This document shows positions 10,161 through 18,713 of a DNA stretch of 64,000 bases, one piece after another. Under the pieces are notes generated by a model. The model was given only the letters and a program-made list of their open reading frames with translations. It had not been told where the DNA came from and did not search any database. A program made the translations under genes and the position numbers. The DNA is from Bradyrhizobium sp. sGM-13 (GTDB lineage: Bacteria; Pseudomonadota; Alphaproteobacteria; Rhizobiales; Xanthobacteraceae). The stretch covers positions 186,001 to 250,000 of the forward strand of contig NZ_JAGWDK010000011.1 in NCBI RefSeq assembly GCF_018398875.1, written 5' to 3'. Each line of letters begins with the position of its first letter. The stretch's first letter is position 1.

Positions 10161-11438
10161 TCAGCCCCGCTCCACCTCCACCGCCTGCCAGGCGATGTCA
10201 CGACGGCAAAAACCATCCGGCCATTGGATGCGATCGACGGCCTGATAGGCGCGCTCTCTCGCCTCAGTGACGGTCCTGCCCATCGCGCAGACGTTCAGCA
10301 CGCGGCCGCCATTGGCGACAATGCCACCGTCCTTTGCCACCGTACCGGCATGGAAGATTTCGACGCCGTCGATCCTGGCCGCATCATCGAGCCCATCGAT
10401 GCGCGTGCCCTTCTTGTAGTCGCCAGGATAACCCTTAGCCGCCATCACCACCGTCAGAGCAGGCTCCGGATACCAGCGCAGGTCGAAATGCTTCAGTTCT
10501 CCGTCGCAGGCCGCCAGAAACGCAGGCACGATGTCCGACATCATTCGCAGCATCAGCACCTGGCACTCGGGATCGCCAAAGCGGACGTTGTATTCGAACA
10601 GTTTTGGCCCCTGCTCCGTCAGCATCACGCCGGCGTAGAGCACGCCGCGGAACGGCATGCCGCGCTTTTTCATCCCCGCAACCGTCGGCAGGATGATCCG
10701 CGCCATGATCTGGTCGTGAATTTCAGCCGTCACGAACGGCGTCGGCGAATAGGCGCCCATGCCGCCGGTGTTCGGTCCTTCGTCATGATCGAACACCCGT
10801 TTGTGGTCCTGCGCCGAAGCCAGCGGGATCGCGGTGTCACCGTCGCACAGCGCGAAAAAGCTGATCTCGCGGCCGGCGAGGAATTCCTCGATCACGACTT
10901 CGGTGCCGGCCGCACCGAACGCACCGTCGAACATCATGGCGATGGCGGCTTCGGCTTCGGCCAACGTTTTGGCCACCACGACGCCTTTGCCGGCGGCCAA
11001 CCCATCGGCCTTGACCACGATCGGCGCACCCTGCGTGCGCACATAGGCGAGAGCGTCGGCCGCATTGTCAAAACGACGATAGGCGCCAGTCGGGATATCG
11101 AATTCGCGGCACAGGTCCTTCGTAAATCCCTTGGAGCCCTCGAGTTGCGCCGCCTGCTTGCTTGGACCGAACGCCTTGATGCCGGCACCGGCGAGATCGT
11201 CGACGATCCCGGCGGCCAGCGGCGTCTCCGGGCCGACCACGACGAGATCCACGGAGTTCGTTTTGCAGAACTCGATCACCGCGCCATGATTCGCAACGTC
11301 GAGCGCGACGCATTCAGCTTCACGCGCGATGCCGGCATTGCCCGGCGCGCACCACAATTTGGTCAGCAGCGGCGAAGCGGCAATCTTCCACGCCAGAGCG
11401 TGTTCGCGGCCGCCGGAACCGAGCAGGAGAATGTTCAT
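10161..11438 (-). CDS. purD: phosphoribosylamine-glycine ligase PurD
   Basis: The protein has 425 residues, the normal GARS length. The N-terminus MNILLLGSGGREHALAWKIA is diagnostic. The ATP-grasp core shows GSKGFTKDLCREF, VVKADGLAAGKGVVVA and EEFLAGREISFFALCDG, followed by GPNTGGMGAYSPTPF and the metal-binding YNVRFGDPECQ. It catalyses the second step of purine synthesis: phosphoribosylamine + glycine + ATP to GAR. The start at 11438 fits the family N-terminus; the longer open frame upstream does not. It is divergent from xseA, with 169 bases between the starts. Confidence 0.97.
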   Translation of the reverse strand: MNILLLGSGGREHALAWKIAASPLLTKLWCAPGNAGIAREAECVALDVANHGAVIEFCKTNSVDLVVVGPETPLAAGIVDDLAGAGIKAFGPSKQAAQLEGSKGFTKDLCREFDIPTGAYRRFDNAADALAYVRTQGAPIVVKADGLAAGKGVVVAKTLAEAEAAIAMMFDGAFGAAGTEVVIEEFLAGREISFFALCDGDTAIPLASAQDHKRVFDHDEGPNTGGMGAYSPTPFVTAEIHDQIMARIILPTVAGMKKRGMPFRGVLYAGVMLTEQGPKLFEYNVRFGDPECQVLMLRMMSDIVPAFLAACDGELKHFDLRWYPEPALTVVMAAKGYPGDYKKGTRIDGLDDAARIDGVEIFHAGTVAKDGGIVANGGRVLNVCAMGRTVTEARERAYQAVDRIQWPDGFCRRDIAWQAVEVERG

Positions 11439-11607
11439 TCGGAGTGCAGCCAAGTGGAGGGGTTGCCGGCCATTGCGCGACGGTTTAGCACGGCCGGAGC
11501 CCGCCGCAACAACGTGTCCATTCTCGTGTGGATATGTGCTCTGGCTCCCCCAACATGGCCTCGGCACCTTGCGGAAGCGCCGGAAAAGGCCGATTCTACG
11601 CCCTGAT

Positions 11608-13227
11608 ATGCCAGCAGATAACCTGATCAACGCACCCGAATTCACCGTCTCGGAACTGTCCTCCGCCCTGAAGCGGACGGTCGAGGACCGCTTTGGCCAT
11701 GTCCGCGTGCGCGGCGAAATCTCCGGCTTCCGCGGGCCGCACTCCTCCGGCCACTGCTATTTCGCGCTGAAGGACGAGAGCGCCAAGATCGAGGCGGTGA
11801 TCTGGAAGTTCGCCCACGCCCGGATGCGCTTCAAGCCGCAGGAAGGGCTCGAGGTCATCGCCACCGGCAAGCTCACGACTTATCCAAACTCCTCGAAATA
11901 CCAGATCGTCATCGACTCGCTGGAGCCTGCCGGCATCGGCGCTTTGATGGCGCTGATGGAGGAGCGCAAGCGGAAGCTCGCCGCCGAGGGCCTGTTCGAT
12001 GAGGCGCGCAAGCAATTGCTGCCGTGGCTGCCGGAAGTGATCGGGGTCGTCACCTCGCCGACGGGCGCGGTGATCAGAGACATCCTGCATCGGCTGCAGG
12101 ACCGTTTTCCCCGCCGCGTGCTGGTGTGGCCGGTCAAGGTACAGGGCGACGGCTCGGCCGAGCAGGTTGCGGCGGCCATCCGCGGCTTCAACGCGCTACC
12201 CGAGACTGGACCAATCCCGCGGCCCGATCTCCTGATCGTCGCGCGCGGCGGCGGCTCGCTGGAGGATCTGTGGTCGTTCAACGAGGAGATCGTGGTTCGC
12301 GCTGCCGCCGGTAGCACGATCCCGCTGATCTCGGCCGTCGGCCACGAGACCGATATCACGCTGATCGATTTCGCCGCCGACAAGCGGGCGCCGACGCCGA
12401 CGGCGGCGGCCGAAATGGCCGTCCCCGTGCGCAGCGAATTGTTCGCCGAGGTGGAAAGCCTGGCGCGCCGCAGGATGTTGTGCTGGCAGCGCGGCCAGGA
12501 GAGCCGTCGCAACGAATTGCGCGCCGCCACCCGCGCGCTGCCGAGTTTGAGCGAACTGCTCGCGATTCCCAGGCAGCGGCTGGATCACCTCGGCGCCGCC
12601 CTGCCCCGTGCATTGAAGGCCAATACGCACGCCCATCACCGCCGCTTTTCGCATCTCAGCGCCGGCCTGACGCTGAAGGTGCTGCGCGGCCAGGTTGCGC
12701 AGGCCAGCCATCGTCTTACGGTGTCGGGCGAGCGGATCAGGCTGTCCGCTCGCGCCCTGCTGCGCAACCGGCGCGACCGTTTTGCCGGGCTGGAGGTCAG
12801 GTTCAAGGCATCAAAACTCTCCAACGCCCAGGCGCAGCGCAACGCTATTGCGCGCGACTGCGAACGGACGCAACGGCTCGCCGAGCGCGCCCGCCGCGCG
12901 CTTGAGACCACGATGCAGCGGCTCGACGCGCGGGTCGCCCACAGCGGGCAATTGTTGTCGGCGCTGTCCTATCGCGGCGTGCTCGCCCGCGGCTTTGCCC
13001 TGGTGCGCGACGAACACGGCCACGCCGTCCATGCCGCAGCAGCAGTCGGGCCGAGCGCGCGCCTCTCAGTCGAATTCGCCGACGGCCGCGTGGGCGTCAC
13101 CGCGGATGCGGACCGGCCGCAGGCCACGGCTCCGGCCTCAAGCGCGCCGAAGGCGGCGCCGCGCGAGACGAAGCCCGCCGCGCCAAAGCGCGTGCCAAAG
13201 CCGGTCGATCAGGGAAGTTTATTTTAG
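11608..13227 (+). CDS. xseA: exodeoxyribonuclease VII large subunit XseA
   Basis: The protein is 539 residues. The N-terminal OB-fold (EFTVSELSSALKRTVEDRFG, VRGEISGFRGPHSSGHCYF) is followed by the catalytic domain with GVVTSPTGAVIRDILHRLQD, VARGGGSLEDLWSFNEE and SAVGHETDITLIDFAADKRA. A long helical region (about residues 270-450) and the C-terminal SYRGVLARGFALVRD complete it. The Pro/Ala/Lys-rich tail is longer than in Escherichia coli. With XseB (not in this window) it degrades single-stranded DNA in both directions. The stop overlaps the stop of the convergent hydrolase-like gene by 3 bases. Confidence 0.96.
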   Translation: MPADNLINAPEFTVSELSSALKRTVEDRFGHVRVRGEISGFRGPHSSGHCYFALKDESAKIEAVIWKFAHARMRFKPQEGLEVIATGKLTTYPNSSKYQIVIDSLEPAGIGALMALMEERKRKLAAEGLFDEARKQLLPWLPEVIGVVTSPTGAVIRDILHRLQDRFPRRVLVWPVKVQGDGSAEQVAAAIRGFNALPETGPIPRPDLLIVARGGGSLEDLWSFNEEIVVRAAAGSTIPLISAVGHETDITLIDFAADKRAPTPTAAAEMAVPVRSELFAEVESLARRRMLCWQRGQESRRNELRAATRALPSLSELLAIPRQRLDHLGAALPRALKANTHAHHRRFSHLSAGLTLKVLRGQVAQASHRLTVSGERIRLSARALLRNRRDRFAGLEVRFKASKLSNAQAQRNAIARDCERTQRLAERARRALETTMQRLDARVAHSGQLLSALSYRGVLARGFALVRDEHGHAVHAAAAVGPSARLSVEFADGRVGVTADADRPQATAPASSAPKAAPRETKPAAPKRVPKPVDQGSLF

Positions 13228-14057
13228 CGCGCCAGCCACTCGGCGACGCGCGCTTGCGCATCCTTTCGCGCATCCGCGTCGGTGCCGATATGGCCGTGTT
13301 CGGGCAATGCCGCGTCGGCGCCCGCGATCGCTCGCAGCGGAAGGTTGGCGCGGTCAAAATCGTGAGCCGCCCCGGGATAGACCACGATTCGCGCCAGCGC
13401 GCTGCGGCCGCGGGCACCCTCCACCATCTGACGGCAGGCTGACGGCGAACTGATGTCGTCCTTCGCGCCAATCAACAGCAGCGTCGGCACCCGCGTGCTC
13501 CAGCCGAGGCCGGAGGAGATCCGGCAGTCCGGATAGAACGCGATCGCCGAGCGGAAATCCGGGTCAGTCCCGCGCGAAGATGATTGCGGGCGTACCGCCC
13601 ACAGCACCGCGCTGGCGCCGTTGGCCCATCCGATCAGGCTGATGCGGTCACGCGCGACCCAGGGCTGCTGCAACAGCCATTGCCGCGACGCGTTGATATC
13701 GGCCACCCGCTCGCGACGGGCAAGCACGCGGCGCTCGTTGACGCGGCATTGCGGGTCGAGCTCGCGCGAACCGTAACTGTCCGGCAACAGCACGGCATGG
13801 CCGGACTTCAGGAGCTGTTCCGCCCAGTCACGGTAGCGCGGCAGCACCGGCTCGGATTGCCCGCTCAATCCGCCGCAGCCATGCAGCGCGATAACCGTAG
13901 GAAATGGGCCGTCACCATCAGGCTTATAGAGCTGCGCGTGCAGGGTCAGTCCGGTCGCCGGGATATCGACCTGGCGCGGGGCCGGCAACGACGCGGCGCC
14001 GGCCGTGCAGGCCGCAGCAAGGAGCGTCAGGAATAGCGTTGCTGACAACAGGCGCAT
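13224..14057 (-). CDS. exported dienelactone-hydrolase-like protein with Ala at the nucleophile position
   Basis: The 277-residue protein has an N-terminal signal (MRLLSATLFLTLLAAACTAG; the Cys could make it a lipoprotein). The alpha/beta hydrolase core has an oxyanion-type HGCGG, the acid position in GAKDD and a His in PGAAHDF, as in the dienelactone hydrolase family. The nucleophile elbow reads GWANGA, so the expected Ser/Cys (GxS/CxG) is Ala (codon GCC). Either it uses another residue or it no longer hydrolyses. The same change is seen in the related protein at 53286-54071. Function is unknown. Confidence 0.78.
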   Translation of the reverse strand: MRLLSATLFLTLLAAACTAGAASLPAPRQVDIPATGLTLHAQLYKPDGDGPFPTVIALHGCGGLSGQSEPVLPRYRDWAEQLLKSGHAVLLPDSYGSRELDPQCRVNERRVLARRERVADINASRQWLLQQPWVARDRISLIGWANGASAVLWAVRPQSSSRGTDPDFRSAIAFYPDCRISSGLGWSTRVPTLLLIGAKDDISSPSACRQMVEGARGRSALARIVVYPGAAHDFDRANLPLRAIAGADAALPEHGHIGTDADARKDAQARVAEWLAR

Positions 14058-14241
14058 CGGTCTCCGTCGAATCGGTATGACGCTGCGGGCGCGATGAAAT
14101 TCACGCTATCATGCAGGGGACGCAAAATCATCACAAGTAGGTCAGTTTGCGGGGCGGACAGTACGACCTATTTATGATAGATCGAATCCGGGAAATACAC
14201 TTAAGGCCAGCCCGCGGGCCGGCCTATCGGAGAGTTTGACG

Positions 14242-14469
14242 GTGCTCAATAAATTCGGCCCCTCGGGCCATGGCGAAGCGCAGGTGCAATATCTGGACGG
14301 CGATTTCCGCGTGATCTCGCCAGGAACCTATGTGCGCTGCGCCGTCACCGACGTGCGGATTCCGCTCGACGAACTGAAGTACTGGAGCGTTGATCTGCAG
14401 GAGGCCTATTCGGTTCCGGGCGCCGTGCTGCAGCGGCACTTTCCCGGCGCGCTGAAGACGCAGGGTTAA
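14242..14469 (+). CDS. DUF2093 domain protein
   Basis: The product is a 75-residue protein with the DUF2093 pattern: LNKFGPSGHGEAQVQYLDGD near the start, then VISPGTYVRCAVTD and IPLDELKYWSVDLQEAY. DUF2093 proteins are restricted mainly to alphaproteobacteria and their function is unknown. A GTG at 14242 is chosen because GGAGAG lies 7 bases upstream; the TTG at 14236 is too close to that site. It is convergent with lpxK, from which it is separated by a repeat. The lipid A neighbourhood suggests an envelope-related role, by position only. Confidence 0.85.
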   Translation: MLNKFGPSGHGEAQVQYLDGDFRVISPGTYVRCAVTDVRIPLDELKYWSVDLQEAYSVPGAVLQRHFPGALKTQG

Positions 14470-14479
14470 TCGCGGTTTC

Positions 14480-14570
14480 GTAGGGTGGGCAAAGGCGCAT
14501 GCGCCGTGCCCACCATCTATCGTCGAGCCTTGTCTTGAATGGTGGGCACGCTGCGCTTTGCCCACCCTAC
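14480..14570. repeat. palindromic intergenic repeat, family B, overlapping the lpxK stop codon
   Basis: Outer arms GTAGGGTGGGCAAAG / CTTTGCCCACCCTAC and inner GTGCCCACCAT / ATGGTGGGCAC. Relatives are at 56831-56944 and, rearranged, at 61447-61606. The minus-strand end of the repeat (TAGGGTGGGC) contains the TAG that terminates lpxK. Confidence 0.85.
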
Positions 14571-15562
14571 TCTTTTCTCTCACGCGCCTTGAATAGCCGG
14601 TCGGCGACGAATTTTCGCAGGCGCGCAGGATCGTCGAACTCTAGCGTTACCGCGAGCGGCACGATGTGCTGCCGATCGCGCAGCCGCGCCAGATCCTTTT
14701 CCGTCGTCACCAATGTCAGCCCATCGCGCCGAGCCTCGGTAATCAAGCCTTCGATCTCGGCTTGCGAATACGGATGATGATCGGCGAAGGCCTGCTGCCT
14801 GACGACATCGATGCCGCTTAAGCGCAGCGTGTTGAAGAATCGCACGGGATCGCCGATGCCGGCAAATGCCAGCACGCGCTTGCCCCGAAGCGCGGCGACC
14901 GGCGCGTCATCCGGCTTCAGATGCGCGCGCAGTACCGGCTTGCCCTGTGCGGCAATCTCGGCGGCCACCGGCTCGGCAGCGGTGCCGTCACCGACAATGA
15001 TCAGCGCGTCGGTGCGGGCCAGTTGCGGCCGCAGCGGCGCGCGCAGCGGACCGGCGGGAAACACCTTCCCGTTGCCAAGTCCGCGTTCGCTATCGATCAC
15101 GATCAGGGAGGCGTCCTTGATGATCGACGGATTCTGGAAACCGTCGTCCATCAGGATCACGGTCGCGCCTTGCGAGCGCGCCAGCGGCACGCCCTCGGCG
15201 CGCTTGCGCGACACCACGACCGGCAGATGGCCTGCCAGCATCAGCGGTTCGTCGCCGACATCGGCCGCCGCATGCCGCTCAGGATCGACTCGGACCGGTC
15301 CACGCAGTTCACCGCCATAGCCGCGGCTCAGCACGACCGGCGTTTCGCCGAGGTCGCGCATGAGCTTCGCCAGCGCCAACACGGTCGGCGTCTTGCCGGC
15401 GCCGCCGACGTGGTAATTTCCGACGCAGAGCACCGGAATGCCGGCATTCAATCCCTTGCGCTGCAAGCGCTGCGCGGCGATGGCGCCATAGAGCGCGGCG
15501 AGCGGTTTCAACAGATGCGAGTTGAGCGAGGACGGGCCGTGCCAGAAGCCCGGCTCACGCAT
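14567..15562 (-). CDS. lpxK: tetraacyldisaccharide 4'-kinase LpxK
   Basis: The 331-residue lipid A kinase has the Walker A motif GNYHVGGAGKTPTVLALAK near residue 52, then LSRGYGG, DVGDEPLMLA, ILMDDGFQN and TTEKDLARL. It phosphorylates the 4' position of the disaccharide precursor at the inner membrane. The start overlaps waaA by 8 bases. The TAG stop falls within the edge of a dispersed repeat, so the last residues (KARERKE) may be a by-product of the insertion. It is the last gene of the pmbA-to-lpxK operon. Confidence 0.96.
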   Translation of the reverse strand: MREPGFWHGPSSLNSHLLKPLAALYGAIAAQRLQRKGLNAGIPVLCVGNYHVGGAGKTPTVLALAKLMRDLGETPVVLSRGYGGELRGPVRVDPERHAAADVGDEPLMLAGHLPVVVSRKRAEGVPLARSQGATVILMDDGFQNPSIIKDASLIVIDSERGLGNGKVFPAGPLRAPLRPQLARTDALIIVGDGTAAEPVAAEIAAQGKPVLRAHLKPDDAPVAALRGKRVLAFAGIGDPVRFFNTLRLSGIDVVRQQAFADHHPYSQAEIEGLITEARRDGLTLVTTEKDLARLRDRQHIVPLAVTLEFDDPARLRKFVADRLFKARERKE

Positions 15563-16859
15563 TGCCGGTTCCCATCTCGATACGCAACTGCAGCAGATAC
15601 GGCTCGAGCGCAGAGAGCGTTCGCTCCAGCGCGCCGCCGAGCTGACCGACCACGCGCTCGGATGCGGTGAGCACGGCTTCGCGCGCCTTGGCATCGGCGA
15701 GCATCTGCCCGAACTGCTTGACCAGCGCTTCCTCCGTATCGGCCCGCCGCGCGCCGCCCGCTGAATCGAGGGCTTCGTAGACATCGGTGAAGTTGAAGAC
15801 GTGAGGGCCGTGGACGATCGAGGCGCCGAGCTTGATCGCCTCGATCGGATTCTGCCCGCCATGCTCGACCAGCGATCCGCCCATGAACACGATCGGTGCC
15901 AGCCGATAGAACAATCCCAGTTCGCCCATGGTGTCGGCGATATAGATATCGGTTGTTGCGGTGGGCAAATCCTCGTGCGAGCGCAGGGTCGGACTGAGGC
16001 CCGAAGCTGCGATCATGCGCGCGATGGCCTCGCCGCGATCGGGGTGCCGCGGCACGATCACCGTCAGCAGTCCCGGGAAGAATCCGGCTAGCGTCCGGTG
16101 GGTTGCCGTCACGATTTCTTCTTCGCCGGGATGCGTGGAAGCCGCAACCACCACTGGGCGGCCACGTGTCATCGACATCAGCATGTCCAGCTTGTTGGCG
16201 TCGGCCGGCGGCGCGGGAACGTCGAGCTTGAGATTTCCCGTGACCATGACGTTGCGGCTGCCCAGCGCCGTAAAGCGATCCGCATCGATCTGCGACTGCG
16301 CCAGGCAGATGTCGAACTTGTCGAGCAGCGCCGAAATGGTGCCGGCGACACGACGCCAGCGCGGGAACGAACGCTGCGACATCCGTCCATTGATCAGCAC
16401 CATCGGCAGCCGCCGCGCAGCGCTCGATAGGATCAGGTTCGGCCACAGATCGGACTCGATGAACAGCGCCAGCGATGGACGCCAATGGTCGAGGAATCGC
16501 GCGACGTAGCGCGGCGAGTCATACGGCACGTATTGATGAATGACATCGGGCGGGAACCGCTTGGCGACGATCGCAGCCGAAGTCACCGTGCCCGACGTCA
16601 GGAGGATGCGCAGGTTCAGGGCCCGCAGCCGCTCGATCAGCGCAGCCGCCGCCAGCACTTCGCCGACGCTGGCGCCGTGAATCCACACCAGAGGCCCGGC
16701 GGGGCGAACATCGGCGCTCATGCCGCGGCGCTCGCCGACTCGCGCCGGGTCTTCCTTGCCCATCCTCAACCGCTGGTTGATGACAGCAGGCGACAACGGA
16801 ACCATCACGGACGACAGTTTCCGGTAGACGCGCAACGTCATCGGCAGTGGATCAGCCAA
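15555..16859 (-). CDS. waaA: 3-deoxy-D-manno-octulosonic acid transferase WaaA (KdtA)
   Basis: The 434-residue GT-B glycosyltransferase transfers Kdo to lipid A precursor at the inner membrane. It shows an N-terminal membrane anchor region, the catalytic-domain IHGASVGEVLAAAALIERLR with the conserved Glu, NGRMSQRSF, and the C-terminal FMGGSLVEHGGQNPIEA. The start is a TTG, supported by GGAGG 6 bases upstream; the ATG 18 bases further in has no such site. It overlaps the acyltransferase stop and the lpxK start by 8 bases each, implying strict co-translation. Confidence 0.95.
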   Translation of the reverse strand: MADPLPMTLRVYRKLSSVMVPLSPAVINQRLRMGKEDPARVGERRGMSADVRPAGPLVWIHGASVGEVLAAAALIERLRALNLRILLTSGTVTSAAIVAKRFPPDVIHQYVPYDSPRYVARFLDHWRPSLALFIESDLWPNLILSSAARRLPMVLINGRMSQRSFPRWRRVAGTISALLDKFDICLAQSQIDADRFTALGSRNVMVTGNLKLDVPAPPADANKLDMLMSMTRGRPVVVAASTHPGEEEIVTATHRTLAGFFPGLLTVIVPRHPDRGEAIARMIAASGLSPTLRSHEDLPTATTDIYIADTMGELGLFYRLAPIVFMGGSLVEHGGQNPIEAIKLGASIVHGPHVFNFTDVYEALDSAGGARRADTEEALVKQFGQMLADAKAREAVLTASERVVGQLGGALERTLSALEPYLLQLRIEMGTGNA

Positions 16860-17565
16860 GAGCTGCCTCCGGACGCCCGACAGCCGCGTAGGCGCGACGA
16901 GTCGCTTCGTTCAGCAAAGCTTCTACCTGAAGGCGCAGCTTTTCCATAGTTTCGGCGTCGGCGTCCGGCGGCACGTATATATGCTCAATGCCTACCACGG
17001 CACCGCGCCCGAATGGCAAATTGATGGTGCTGGAGTCCCAGTTTTTCAACCTGATAAAGCGGCTGGTCGCCATCGCAAACGGCATGATCGGCCGTCCAGA
17101 CTCCCGCGCCAGCATGATTATGCCAAGCCCCACGACCCGCGCGCGCTTCGGCACGTCGGCAGTGGTAGCGACGTTCCATTTGTCCTCCAGCGCCTGCAGC
17201 ATCTCGCGGAACGCGCCGACGCCGCCCTTGCGGTGGAAAGCGCCGCTATGATCGCCGGAGCCCCTGATGGTTCCAATGCCGAGCCGCTCGGCGGCGATGG
17301 CGTTGAACTCGCCGTCGCGGTGCCGCGAAATCAGCACCTTGGCGCGGTGGATCTCCTTGGTTTTGATGAACGGCGTCATGAAATGTTGGCCGTGCCAGAA
17401 CGCGAAGATCGCCGGCATCTCCGGCTCGACGATGTCGTAGACGTTGGCGGGGTCGTAGCTGAAGCGGTTGGTCAACCAGACCAGCCGCAAATATTCGGCC
17501 GCAAACACACCCAGCGCGCGCTGAACCCAGGTGCTGCGCAGCAAATCGCGAAGGAGGCGTTTCAA
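16852..17565 (-). CDS. DUF374 family lysophospholipid/LPS acyltransferase-like protein
   Basis: The 237-residue DUF374 protein is of the LPLAT superfamily. It has an N-terminal hydrophobic segment, IFAFWHGQHFMTPF (His-based acyltransferase block), ISRHRDGEFNAIAAERLG, IRGSGDHSGAFHRKGG and PKRARVVGLGIIMLARESGR. It is expected to be an inner-membrane-associated acyltransferase or a relative, and position between DUF4170 and waaA suggests a lipid A acylation step, but substrate is not established for the family. The TTG start overlaps the DUF4170 stop (TTGA), so translation is probably coupled. Confidence 0.85.
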   Translation of the reverse strand: MKRLLRDLLRSTWVQRALGVFAAEYLRLVWLTNRFSYDPANVYDIVEPEMPAIFAFWHGQHFMTPFIKTKEIHRAKVLISRHRDGEFNAIAAERLGIGTIRGSGDHSGAFHRKGGVGAFREMLQALEDKWNVATTADVPKRARVVGLGIIMLARESGRPIMPFAMATSRFIRLKNWDSSTINLPFGRGAVVGIEHIYVPPDADAETMEKLRLQVEALLNEATRRAYAAVGRPEAALG

Positions 17566-17810
17566 CTGGAGGACTTCGTGTCTTGACCTGGATCGAGCAA
17601 CCGATGGAGGTGAACCACGAAGTAGCGCATATGGGCGTTGTCCACGGTCTGCTGCGCCTTCGCCTTCCAGGCCGCGTAAGCGGATGCGTAATTAGGATAG
17701 ACGCCGACGATATCGACCTGGTCGAGGTCCTTGAACGTGACGTGTTCGAGATCAGTCAACTCGCCGCCGATGACGAGATGCAGCAATTGCTGCGGGGCAC
17801 TATCTGGCAT
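17562..17810 (-). CDS. DUF4170 protein in the lipid A operon
   Basis: The product is an 82-residue DUF4170 protein: HLVIGGELTDLEHVTFKDLD, VDIVGVYPNYASAYAAWKAK and MRYFVVHLHRLLDP. It has no signal peptide or membrane segment, so it should be cytoplasmic. Function is unknown. In alphaproteobacteria it is repeatedly found between cysQ-like and lipid A genes (as I recall), and here it is translationally coupled to the DUF374 acyltransferase. AGGAAAG precedes the ATG. Confidence 0.85.
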   Translation of the reverse strand: MPDSAPQQLLHLVIGGELTDLEHVTFKDLDQVDIVGVYPNYASAYAAWKAKAQQTVDNAHMRYFVVHLHRLLDPGQDTKSSS

Positions 17811-17903
17811 GATGGTCTTTCCTAACGAGATGCCCGGCGAGCAAGATCGATAATGTGAATCGCGGTATGAACGGGATGATTTGTGGCACGGATTTCGACC
17901 GAT

Positions 17904-18713
17904 TCAGGGCAGCCGACGATCCCGGAAATGCTCGACAATGCGCGCATGCCGATCGTATCCCGCTGCCACCAGCACCCCGTGCACCACCTCCCGGCGATTA
18001 TACGCAATCGCATCCCCCGAGAGCGCGGTCATTCTACCATTCGCTTCCTGCACGATCAAATTCGCCGCGGCAAGATCCCAATCCCGGCTTTGCCCGCCTG
18101 CAAAAGCGGCATCGAGACTGCCATCGGCGACCCGGCACAGCCGCAGCGCCAGCGATCCGATTCGCGGATGCAGCGTGATGTCGTCGGGTGACGAACTCAG
18201 CCGCTGCACCAGCGGTTTTGGGCCGGCCATGCGGGAAAAATCGAGCTCCGTTCCTGCGGATGCACGGACCCGCTTCTCGTTCAGCATGGTGCCCTTGCCG
18301 CGCACTGCGAAGAAGAATTCGTCGCTGGCAGGCGCGAACACTGCGGCCAGTACCGGGGTTGAACCCGAAACCAGCGCCACGCTCACGCACCAGTCTTCAC
18401 GATGGGCGAGATAGGCGCGGGTGCCATCGATGGGATCGACGATCCAGACCAGTTCCTTGCCGAGCCGTGTGTCGTCATCGACGCTTTCCTCGGACAGCCA
18501 GCCATAATCCGGCGTCGCCGCGCGCAGCCGCCGCTCGACGAGGTCGTTGACGGCGATGTCGGCCTCGGAAACCGGCGAGGAAACGCCCTTGGTCCAGTTC
18601 TTCAATTCGGTGCGAAACAGCGACAGTGCCAGCGCGCCGGCTTCGCGCACGGTGTCCTTCAGCAGCGCGGCATCGCGCGCCCAGATCCGGTCGGCGGTAT
18701 CAGCGTCCGCCAA
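17904..18713 (-). CDS. cysQ: 3'(2'),5'-bisphosphate nucleotidase CysQ / inositol monophosphatase family
   Basis: The 269-residue member of the FIG superfamily of Mg-dependent phosphatases has the metal-site motifs WLSEESVDD, WIVDPIDGTRAYL and, C-terminally, SRDWDLAAANLIVQEA. CysQ removes the 3' phosphate of PAP; the inositol monophosphatase alternative cannot be excluded. The start codon is TTG with GAGG 9 bases upstream, and it overlaps the end of pmbA by 14 bases. A 93-base gap separates it from DUF4170. Confidence 0.87.
   Translation of the reverse strand: MADADTADRIWARDAALLKDTVREAGALALSLFRTELKNWTKGVSSPVSEADIAVNDLVERRLRAATPDYGWLSEESVDDDTRLGKELVWIVDPIDGTRAYLAHREDWCVSVALVSGSTPVLAAVFAPASDEFFFAVRGKGTMLNEKRVRASAGTELDFSRMAGPKPLVQRLSSSPDDITLHPRIGSLALRLCRVADGSLDAAFAGGQSRDWDLAAANLIVQEANGRMTALSGDAIAYNRREVVHGVLVAAGYDRHARIVEHFRDRRLP

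Noticed and set aside
10224..11606. 460-residue frame antisense to purD
   Set aside because: Mirrors the purD gene, no recognisable family.
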